Assembly (NCBI RefSeq): GCF_013385825.1
Contig: NZ_JACAPG010000020.1
Location: forward strand, 209,754 to 273,753
Length of the DNA: 64,000 nucleotides
Direction: 5' to 3'
DNA from: Pseudomonas reactans
GTDB lineage: Bacteria; Pseudomonadota; Gammaproteobacteria; Pseudomonadales; Pseudomonadaceae
Positions 53,170 to 60,143 of this stretch are shown here, piece after piece; the first letter of the stretch is position 1, and the number at the start of each line of letters is the position of its first letter. Both the position numbers and the translations under genes were made by a program. The notes below the pieces were generated by a model. The model was given only the letters and a program-made list of their open reading frames with translations, did no database searches and was not told the origin of the DNA.

Positions 53170-53513
53170 CCCTCGATCTGTACACAAGAATGTCACCATT
53201 AGTGCCATTCTTGTGTGCACTTATAAAATTACGCACCGAAAAGTTACATTCTTCCCCGCCTCAATACCCTCGCTGTTTTGCACACACTTGACCCAACAAA
53301 ATAAATAGCTGTTCAAACGGTCAATTTATATCGCTTTAAATTCAGCTAGTTATTTCCTTCGCCTATAAAAACGAAATTACACACAGTTTTCATAGATCAA
53401 AAACTGGCACGCAAGTGGCTTAAGGTGAAATGCGCTTTGTATACAATAAATACAAAACCTACATACACTTTGCCATCTGCGGCTTGGCTGCCGATGCGCT
53501 GGAGCCTGCCGGA
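53170..53513. other. AT-rich gene-free region with long hairpin and GntR-type palindrome
   Basis: No gene is seen. ACACAAGAATG (53182-53192) pairs perfectly with CATTCTTGTGT (53206-53216 or so), with an inner CAC/GTG pair around CATTA; no T-run follows. TTGTATACAA at 53438-53447 is a perfect palindrome of the GntR/FadR operator type, 67 bases before the permease start. The region is clearly more A/T-rich than its flanks and should contain the permease promoter. Confidence 0.6.
53438..53447. promoter_or_regulatory. Perfect TTGTATACAA palindrome, candidate GntR operator
   Basis: A classic FadR-type half-site pair upstream of the NCS1 permease and racemase-like gene. No GntR gene adjoins this operon, so the regulator must be elsewhere; the GntR protein next to guaD is one candidate within the purine theme. 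Confidence 0.5.
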
Positions 53514-55040
53514 ATGCGTACAAGCCTCTCGAATAACATCGCACTGGATCTGCCCTCCTCCCTGAAGCCCGAAGCCATCGAGCCCGGTCCGCTGGTGCTC
53601 AGCCCCCGGCTGCACAACAAGGACCTGGCGCCCACCAAAGTCGAAGGCCGGCGCTGGGGGCGCTACAGCATCTTTGCGCTGTGGACCAATGATGTGCACA
53701 ACATCGCCAACTACTCCTTCGCCATTGGCTTGTATGCCTTGGGCCTGGGCGGTTGGCAGATCCTGCTGTCCTTAGGGATTGGCGCGGCGCTGGTGTACTT
53801 CTTCATGAACCTGTCGGGCTACATGGGCCAGAAGACCGGTGTGCCCTTTCCGGTGATCAGCCGTATCAGCTTCGGCATTCATGGCGCGCAGATTCCGGCG
53901 TTGATTCGCGCGGTGATTGCGATTGCCTGGTTCGGTATCCAGACCTACCTGGCTTCGGTGGTTTTCCGCGTGCTTTTAACGGCCATTCATCCGGGTTTTG
54001 CCGACTACGACCACAACTCGATCCTAGGCCTGTCGTCGCTCGGCTGGGCCTGTTTTGTGGCGATCTGGCTGGTGCAGTTGGTGATCCTGGCCTACGGCAT
54101 GGAGATGGTGCGCCGCTACGAAGGCTTCGCCGGGCCGGTGATTCTGCTGACGGTGGCGTCGTTGGCCGGTTGGATGTATTTCCAGACCGGCGGCAACATC
54201 GCCTGGTCGATCCGCGAACCGCTGAGCGGTGGCGAGATGTGGCGCAATATCTTTGCCGGTGGCGCGCTGTGGCTGGCGATCTACGGCACGCTGATCCTCA
54301 ATTTCTGCGACTTCGCCCGCTCTTCGCCGTGCCGCAAGACCATCCAGGTCGGCAACTTCTGGGGCCTGCCGGTGAATATCCTGGTGTTTGCCGCGATCAC
54401 CGTGCTGCTGTGCGGCGGTCAGTTCCAGCTCAATGGCCGGGTGATCGAAAGCCCTACTGAAATCATCGCGGCGATTCCCAGCACCTTTTTCCTGGTGCTC
54501 GGTTGCCTGGCGTTCCTGATCGTCACCGTGGCCGTGAACATCATGGCCAACTTCGTCGCACCGGCCTTTGTGCTGAGCAACCTGGCGCCCAAGTACTTGA
54601 ACTTCCGTCGTGCCGGATTGATCAGCGCCACCGTGGCGGTGCTGATCCTGCCGTGGAACCTCTACAACAGCCCGTTGGTGATCGTGTATTTCCTTTCCGG
54701 CCTGGGCGCCCTGCTGGGGCCACTGTATGGGGTGATCATGGTCGATTACTGGTTGATCCGTAAAAGCCGGGTGGACGTGTTGCAGCTGTATAGCGAAGAC
54801 CCGAATGGCGTTTATTACTACAGCCGTGGGGTCAATTTACGCGCAGTGGCGGCGTTCATTCCCGCAGCGGTGATTGCCATTCTCCTGGCGCTGCTGCCCG
54901 GTTTTGCCAGCGTGTCACCGTTTTCCTGGATGTTTGGCGCCGGTATTGCAGGGGTGCTGTACCTGCTGATCGCCAAGCGCCAGCCGTTCTACGCCGATGT
55001 CAGCGGCGAAAGCATTGCAGTCGATAATGTCAGTCATTAA
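53514..55040 (+). CDS. NCS1-family nucleobase/hydantoin/allantoin permease
   Basis: This 508-residue protein has 12 predicted membrane helices and the NCS1 pattern: an N-terminal WTNDVHNIANYSFAIG region, the PFPVISRISFGIHGAQIPAL segment and a GPLYGVIMVDYWLIR block. Such carriers import hydantoins, allantoin or nucleobases with sodium or protons. I start at ATG 53514; an in-frame ATG 84 bases earlier would add a stretch unlike family members. The next gene, 14 bases downstream, is a racemase-superfamily enzyme, so both probably serve one substrate. Confidence 0.87.
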   Translation: MRTSLSNNIALDLPSSLKPEAIEPGPLVLSPRLHNKDLAPTKVEGRRWGRYSIFALWTNDVHNIANYSFAIGLYALGLGGWQILLSLGIGAALVYFFMNLSGYMGQKTGVPFPVISRISFGIHGAQIPALIRAVIAIAWFGIQTYLASVVFRVLLTAIHPGFADYDHNSILGLSSLGWACFVAIWLVQLVILAYGMEMVRRYEGFAGPVILLTVASLAGWMYFQTGGNIAWSIREPLSGGEMWRNIFAGGALWLAIYGTLILNFCDFARSSPCRKTIQVGNFWGLPVNILVFAAITVLLCGGQFQLNGRVIESPTEIIAAIPSTFFLVLGCLAFLIVTVAVNIMANFVAPAFVLSNLAPKYLNFRRAGLISATVAVLILPWNLYNSPLVIVYFLSGLGALLGPLYGVIMVDYWLIRKSRVDVLQLYSEDPNGVYYYSRGVNLRAVAAFIPAAVIAILLALLPGFASVSPFSWMFGAGIAGVLYLLIAKRQPFYADVSGESIAVDNVSH

Positions 55041-55054
55041 TCAAAGGACATTCC

Positions 55055-55783
55055 ATGCGTATCCTCGTGGTCAACGTCAACACCACCGAATCCATCACTG
55101 AAACCATCGCCCAGCAGGCACGCGCCGTGGCTGCGCCCGGCACTGAGATTGTCGGGCTCACGCCCTACTTCGGCGCGGAGTCGGTGGAGGGCAACTTTGA
55201 AAGCTACCTGGCGGCCATCGCGGTGATGGACCGGGTGATGGCCTACGACCAGCCGTTCGACGCGGTGATCCAGGCCGGCTACGGCGAGCACGGCCGTGAA
55301 GGCTTGCAGGAACTGCTCAACGTGCCGGTGGTGGATATCACCGAAGCCGCCGCCAGCACCGCAATGTTCCTGGGCCACGCCTACTCGGTGGTGACCACCC
55401 TGGACCGCACCGTGCCGTTGATCGAAGACCGCCTGAAACTGGCCGGCCTGTACCAGCGTTGCGCCTCGGTACGGGCCAGTGGCATGGCGGTGCTGGAGTT
55501 GGAAGAGAACCCGCTGGCGGCGATGGAAGCCATCGTGCGCCAGGCCGAACTGGCCATCAGCGACGACAAGGCCGAGGTGATCTGCCTGGGCTGTGGTGGC
55601 ATGGCCGGGCTGGATGAGCAGATTCGCCAGCGCACCGGTGTGCCGGTGGTAGACGGTGTAACCGCTGCTGTAACCATCGCGGAGTCGCTGGTGCGGTTGG
55701 GGTTGTCGACGTCGAAGATCAGGACGTATGCGACGCCGAGGGCGAAGAAGGTCATTGGTTGGCCGGGCCAGTTCGGACGGTGA
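55055..55783 (+). CDS. Asp/Glu racemase superfamily protein (hydantoin/allantoin racemase-like) with Gly in place of first Cys
   Basis: This 242-residue protein is similar to hydantoin and allantoin racemases. The second catalytic Cys is present in LGCGGM (Cys180). The first, normally in an ACFGDPG-type block, is replaced: the sequence reads AGYGEHG with Gly75. Arylmalonate decarboxylase of the same superfamily has exactly a Gly near 74 and one Cys near 188. A two-base racemisation is therefore doubtful and a decarboxylase or lyase-like role possible. The transporter context still suggests a hydantoin-like or ureide substrate. Confidence 0.75.
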   Translation: MRILVVNVNTTESITETIAQQARAVAAPGTEIVGLTPYFGAESVEGNFESYLAAIAVMDRVMAYDQPFDAVIQAGYGEHGREGLQELLNVPVVDITEAAASTAMFLGHAYSVVTTLDRTVPLIEDRLKLAGLYQRCASVRASGMAVLELEENPLAAMEAIVRQAELAISDDKAEVICLGCGGMAGLDEQIRQRTGVPVVDGVTAAVTIAESLVRLGLSTSKIRTYATPRAKKVIGWPGQFGR

Positions 55784-55789
55784 TACACC

Positions 55790-55861
55790 TTGTAGGAGTC
55801 CGGCTTGCCGGCGATAGCGCCCTCATGATCGCCATCGCCGGCAAGCCGGGCTCCTACAGGG
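55790..55861. repeat. REP doublet, family B
   Basis: TTGTAGGAGTCCGGCTTGCC inverted arms between convergent genes; the LysR stop codon is inside the right arm. Confidence 0.88.
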
Positions 55862-56780
55862 TGGCATTGAATCTGTTGGTCAAGTGTTGTTCGGCAAACT
55901 GCTCGATGATGAAATCCACAAATGCGCGGGTCTTGCCGGGCAGCAGTTTGTGTTCGGCGTAGTAAATGGAGATGTTACCGTCGTCGACGTACCAGTCGGG
56001 CAGCACCCGCACCACCGCGCCGCTATCCAGGAACGGCACGGCCATGGGCATGCTCACCAAAGCGATGCCCAGGCCCTGGGCGCTGGCGCAGCAGGCCGCC
56101 TCGGAGTCGCTCATGGTCATGCCTGGTTTGAGCACCAGCGGGCGGTGTTCACGCTCGGTGCTGGTCAATTGCCAGGAGCGGATTCGGCCGGTTTGCGGTG
56201 AGCGGATGAGAATCCCGGTGCAACGCGCCAAGTCCTCTGGGGTTGATACCGAAGCGCGTTGCGCCAGGTAGCCCGGTGACGCCACCAGCACGCGATGAGC
56301 CGGCGTCAACTTGCGCGCTACCACGCCTTGGGGCAGCTCGAAACCACCACCAATGGCGGCATCGAAGCCCTGCCCGATCAAGTCGACCTGGCGGTTATCG
56401 AAATGCCAGTCCGGGCTGATATCCGGAAACCGCTGCATGAACGTCCCCAGCAGCGGCACCACATACCGATTACCAAACACCGTACCCATGCTGACCTTGA
56501 GCGTGCCGACTGGCCGTCCTTCGGCACTGGCCAGGTTGGCCATGGCGTTCTGGATGGTGGTGAGGCTGCCGCTGACCTCTTCCAGAAACAGTTTTCCGGC
56601 TTCGGTCAGAGTGAGACGCCGAGTGCTACGCTGGAACAACCTGACACCCAGGCGCGCCTCCAGCTTGGCGACACTTTTGCCGACGGCTGCAGGGGTCAGG
56701 CTCAGGTGCCGCGCCGCTTCAGCAAAGCTGCCACCCTCGGCGCTGCGTACGAAGCATTCGATACTGCCAAAGCTTTCCAT
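55854..56780 (-). CDS. LysR-family transcriptional regulator
   Basis: This 308-residue protein has an N-terminal winged HTH (about 1-60: SFAEAARHLSLTPAAVGKSV) and a periplasmic-binding-protein-like effector domain (about 90-295). It belongs to the CrgA-like subgroup by its start (MESFGSIECFVRSAEGGSF). It is divergent from the SDR gene over 126 bases, so it probably controls that gene and itself. The effector is unknown. Confidence 0.88.
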   Translation of the reverse strand: MESFGSIECFVRSAEGGSFAEAARHLSLTPAAVGKSVAKLEARLGVRLFQRSTRRLTLTEAGKLFLEEVSGSLTTIQNAMANLASAEGRPVGTLKVSMGTVFGNRYVVPLLGTFMQRFPDISPDWHFDNRQVDLIGQGFDAAIGGGFELPQGVVARKLTPAHRVLVASPGYLAQRASVSTPEDLARCTGILIRSPQTGRIRSWQLTSTEREHRPLVLKPGMTMSDSEAACCASAQGLGIALVSMPMAVPFLDSGAVVRVLPDWYVDDGNISIYYAEHKLLPGKTRAFVDFIIEQFAEQHLTNRFNATL

Positions 56781-56906
56781 ATCGACCCACTCTAAACTTT
56801 TGGTTTACACAGACTATAGCAATCACGGTCTACCGGGAGGGGCTGGCGAGGTCGATACTCGGTTCCAACAACAAGGCATCCCGCCTTGAACAGCTAGGAG
56901 ATCGAC

Positions 56907-57653
56907 ATGACCACACAGAACCTCAGCGGCAAAGTCGCCTTGATTCAAGGCGGTTCTCGCGGCATCGGCGCCGCTATCGTCAAACGCCTCGCAGCACAGG
57001 GCGCAGCGGTTGCCTTTACCTACGTCAGCTCGGCCGCCAAGGCTGAAGAGTTGCAGAACAGCGTGATCAGCGAAGGCGGCAAAGCCCTGGCGATCCACGC
57101 CGACAGCGCCGATGCCGGTGCGATCCGCAACGCCGTCAACGCCACGGTCGAAGCTTTTGGCCGCCTGGATATCCTGGTGAACAACGCCGGTGTGCTGGCC
57201 ATCGCGCCGCTGGAAGATTTCAAGCTGGAAGATTTTGACCAGACCCTGGCGATCAACGTACGCAGCGTGTTTATCGCCACCCAGGAAGCAGCCAAGCATA
57301 TGGGTGAAGGGGGTCGGGTAATCAACATTGGCAGCACCAATGCCGAGCGCATGCCGTTTGGCGGTGGTGGCCCGTATGCCATGAGCAAGGCGGCGCTGGT
57401 CGGGTTGACCAAGGGCCTGGCGCGGGACCTGGGGCCACGGGGCATCACGATCAACAATGTGCAGCCAGGGCCGGTGGATACCGATATGAATCCGGCGAAC
57501 AGTGATTTTGCCGAGAGTTTGATTGGGTTGATGGCCGTGGGTCGGTATGGGCATGTGGAAGAGATCGCCAGCTTTGTGGCTTACCTTGCGGGGCCCGAGG
57601 CCGGATATATCACCGGTGCAAGCTTGACCATTGATGGTGGCTTCAGCGCCTGA
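56907..57653 (+). CDS. Short-chain dehydrogenase/reductase
   Basis: This 248-residue classical SDR has the cofactor motif GGSRGIG (residues 15-21), NNAG, catalytic Ser in INIGSTNAE and the YAMSK active site. It resembles 3-oxoacyl-ACP reductases. NADPH preference is suggested by the Arg after the glycine-rich turn. It is the sole gene divergent from the LysR regulator, with AGGAG upstream of the ATG. The substrate cannot be read from the sequence. Confidence 0.88.
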   Translation: MTTQNLSGKVALIQGGSRGIGAAIVKRLAAQGAAVAFTYVSSAAKAEELQNSVISEGGKALAIHADSADAGAIRNAVNATVEAFGRLDILVNNAGVLAIAPLEDFKLEDFDQTLAINVRSVFIATQEAAKHMGEGGRVINIGSTNAERMPFGGGGPYAMSKAALVGLTKGLARDLGPRGITINNVQPGPVDTDMNPANSDFAESLIGLMAVGRYGHVEEIASFVAYLAGPEAGYITGASLTIDGGFSA

Positions 57654-57656
57654 CCG

Positions 57657-57731
57657 AACGGTAGGAGCCCGGCTTGCCAGCGATGGCGTCTTCAAGACCG
57701 CCATCGCCGGCAAGCCGGGCTCCTACCGTTT
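57657..57731. repeat. REP doublet, family B, also terminator-like
   Basis: AACGGTAGGAGCCCGGCTTG arm inverted at the right end and followed by a run of six T, so it could end transcription of the SDR gene. It lies between convergent genes. Confidence 0.85.
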
Positions 57732-57746
57732 TTTACCGCGCTTGAT

Positions 57747-58433
57747 TCAGCGAAGAGGTGGCAGGCCGTAGGCTGCCAGATCGAAGTCCGCGAGTTTGCG
57801 GATGATCTGGTCGGCATGGTGGTATTTGCTGTCGGCCATGGCTTCATCCGGCACGGCGATGGCGGTCATGTGCGCGGCTTTGGCGGCGGTGACGCCAAAC
57901 GGCGAATCCTCGAACACCAGGCAATCCTCGGGCGCAACGCCCAGGCGGCGGGCGGCCGTGAGGAAGATGTCCGGCGCGGGCTTGGCGGCGCCGACTTCCG
58001 GGTCGTCAGCGGTAACGATGGTGTCGAACAGGCCAAACCATTCGCGGTGCAAGGTGGTCTTGTGGCCAAACGAATTGCGCGACGAACTGGTGCCCACGGC
58101 AATCGGGATATTGTGCGCCTTCAAGTGCCGCACCAAGGCTTCAGCGCCGGGCATGCCCAGGGCTTTTGGGAAGCGCTCGCTCATCAGTGGTTCACGGATC
58201 GTCAGGAATTCTGCGGGGGTGATCGGCAGGTCCAACGCCTTCACCACGTAGTCAGCCAGGTCCTGGGCTCCGCGCCCGATGATGTGCTGCTTGATATCCC
58301 AATCGTAGGTGCGGCCGTAGCGCTCGGCGATGATCTGTGTCACTTCGGTGTAGATGCCTTCAGTATCCAGCAACAACCCGTCCATATCGAAAATCACAGC
58401 CTTGATCGGGACAGCAGTACGTGGTGCATTCAT
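57747..58433 (-). CDS. HAD-superfamily phosphatase (beta-phosphoglucomutase-like)
   Basis: This 228-residue HAD subclass IA protein has motif I FDMDGLLLDTEG (nucleophile and acid Asp), motif II VGTSSS, a Lys in the AKPAPD stretch and motif IV FEDSPFGV. It resembles YniC-type sugar-phosphate phosphatases. The start at 58433 has AAGGATC upstream. It is divergent from the iron-regulated sigma gene but does not share its function. Confidence 0.85.
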   Translation of the reverse strand: MNAPRTAVPIKAVIFDMDGLLLDTEGIYTEVTQIIAERYGRTYDWDIKQHIIGRGAQDLADYVVKALDLPITPAEFLTIREPLMSERFPKALGMPGAEALVRHLKAHNIPIAVGTSSSRNSFGHKTTLHREWFGLFDTIVTADDPEVGAAKPAPDIFLTAARRLGVAPEDCLVFEDSPFGVTAAKAAHMTAIAVPDEAMADSKYHHADQIIRKLADFDLAAYGLPPLR

Positions 58434-58521
58434 CACAACAGATCCTTGGGGGGAAGGACTAAAAGGATTCAGCACAATAGCGGTCCACCTTGCCTGCAAG
58501 CAACCGTTGCGACTCGGTATT

Positions 58522-58540
58522 GATAATTACTCTCAATTAA
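58522..58540. promoter_or_regulatory. Fur box-like site upstream of the sigma factor gene
   Basis: GATAATTACTCTCAATTAA resembles the 19-bp Fur consensus GATAATGATAATCATTATC, especially in the left half. It is placed 48 bases before the GTG start, as in other iron-starvation sigma genes. Confidence 0.6.
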
Positions 58541-58587
58541 ATTAACGTCGCGGCGCTCCAGGCTCTGATCTCTTTTCGAGTTTCGCT

Positions 58588-59115
58588 GTGACCGACAACG
58601 CCGCCAGGCTGCAACTCTACCTCGACCATCGCCCCGCACTGATCAACTACGCCAAGGTTGTGGTGGGCGACCACGCACGCGCCGAAGATGTGGTGCAAGA
58701 CGCGTTCCTGCGCTTTTGCGGCAACACGGATGACCCGGTCGAGCAACCGCTGGCCTACCTTTACAGAATCGTGCGTAACCTGGCGCTGGACGCCGTGCGC
58801 CGCCAGGCCACCGAGAAACGCCAGCAGAAAATGCCCGCGCAATGGATGCGTCCCGGCAAGGAGTTGTCGCCGGAACAGCGGGTGGTACATGGCGACGACG
58901 CCAGCCGCATCGCCGCGACCCTGGCCAACCTGCCGGAACAAATGCGCATCGCCGTAGAGATGCATCGCCTTGGTGGTTTCACGTTGCAGCAAACCGCCGA
59001 TCATCTCAATATTTCGCTTTCCACCGCCCATCGCCTGGTCAAGGACGCCATCGTTCACCTGGCTTCGAGCGTCGCCACCCAGGGCGCGCACAGTAAGGAA
59101 CGCCCGTATGCATGA
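58588..59115 (+). CDS. FecI-type ECF iron-starvation sigma factor
   Basis: This 175-residue ECF sigma factor starts with GTG and has region 2 (about 10-80: RAEDVVQDAFLRFC) and region 4 (about 110-165: QMRIAVEMHRLGGFTLQQTA). It directs transcription of the downstream TonB receptor when signalled through the FecR-like protein. It overlaps that gene by eight bases. The Fur box upstream should limit expression to iron starvation. Confidence 0.9.
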   Translation: MTDNAARLQLYLDHRPALINYAKVVVGDHARAEDVVQDAFLRFCGNTDDPVEQPLAYLYRIVRNLALDAVRRQATEKRQQKMPAQWMRPGKELSPEQRVVHGDDASRIAATLANLPEQMRIAVEMHRLGGFTLQQTADHLNISLSTAHRLVKDAIVHLASSVATQGAHSKERPYA

Positions 59116-60049
59116 TGCCCTCCCGCCCAGGAATGTCTCGGCACGCAGCCTCGAAGACGCCGGCCAGTGGTTGCTGGACCTGCAAGCCCAACCCGAACGC
59201 TTCGAGGAATTCGATCGCTGGCTGCACAGTGACAACGAACATTTCGAGGCTTGGGCACAGGTCAATCGAGCCATGGATGCACTGGACGAACAAGCGCCCA
59301 CGACCCAGGAACACTGGCCACGCGCGACGCGTTCACGCCTGCCCTGGTTGGCGGCTGCGTGTATCAGCGCCTTCGCGGTAGGCGCAGCGCTGGTAGCCAA
59401 CCCTGTCTGGCGCGCGGATTACAGCACCGCCACCGCCGAAACCCGCGAGATCACCCTAAGCGACGGCAGCCGCCTGACGCTGGCACCGCAAAGCGCGATC
59501 AACGTGAGCTTTAACGGCCCTCTGCGCCAAGTCACGCTGATGCAGGGTGAGGTGTTTTTCGACGTCGTCCATGATGCGCAAAAACCTTTCGAAGTGCGCA
59601 GCGACGAAACCGTGGTACGCGTGCTGGGCACCGCCTTCGATGTGGCCCGCCGCGAAGGCGGCCTGGCCGTGGAAGTGCGTGACGGCACCGTGGGCGTGAA
59701 CAAAGCGTATCGACTCACGGCCGGGCAACGACTGTGGCTCGACCGCCAAAGCGGCAAGGCCACGCCATCGTCAGTGGCGCCCTCGGAGGTCGCGGGCTGG
59801 ATCAATGGCGCGCAATTCTTTGAGAACGTCAGCGTTGCCCAGGTCGTCGAGCAACTGGAGCGCTACCAGCGGGGCTGGATTGTGATCAACGACCCGGCCC
59901 TGGCCAACAAGCGCATCACCGGCCTCTACGACATGCGCGATACCCGGCGTGCACTACAGGCGTTGGTTGCGCCGATTGGAGGCGAGGTGCACGAGTACTC
60001 GCCGTTCCTCATGGTCATCGGCCACAAAAAAACGATTGTAGAAAAATAA
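59108..60049 (+). CDS. FecR-type transmembrane sigma regulator
   Basis: This 313-residue protein has a cytoplasmic DUF4880 N terminus (about 10-60, FEEFDRWLHSDNEHFEAWAQ), one transmembrane helix (about 80-100) and a periplasmic FecR domain (about 110-310). It binds the sigma factor and receives the signal from the receptor STN domain. The C-terminal STN-like part (TGLYDMRDTRRALQALVAPI) is as expected. Overlap with the sigma gene implies coupled translation. Confidence 0.9.
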   Translation: MHDALPPRNVSARSLEDAGQWLLDLQAQPERFEEFDRWLHSDNEHFEAWAQVNRAMDALDEQAPTTQEHWPRATRSRLPWLAAACISAFAVGAALVANPVWRADYSTATAETREITLSDGSRLTLAPQSAINVSFNGPLRQVTLMQGEVFFDVVHDAQKPFEVRSDETVVRVLGTAFDVARREGGLAVEVRDGTVGVNKAYRLTAGQRLWLDRQSGKATPSSVAPSEVAGWINGAQFFENVSVAQVVEQLERYQRGWIVINDPALANKRITGLYDMRDTRRALQALVAPIGGEVHEYSPFLMVIGHKKTIVEK

Positions 60050-60143
60050 ATACAGTGCCCTGAAAAAAACCGCGCTGGTGTTCGTCTTTGTAGCTCCTTG
60101 TATTGCGAATGAATCGTAATACCAAACACTAAGGCGACGAAAC

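Noticed and set aside
53182..53217. Rho-independent terminator for cysH
   Set aside because: The hairpin is good but no T-run follows.
53430..53513. Upstream ATG for the NCS1 permease
   Set aside because: The added 28 residues are unlike family N termini and the region contains an operator-like palindrome, so the ATG at 53514 is preferred.
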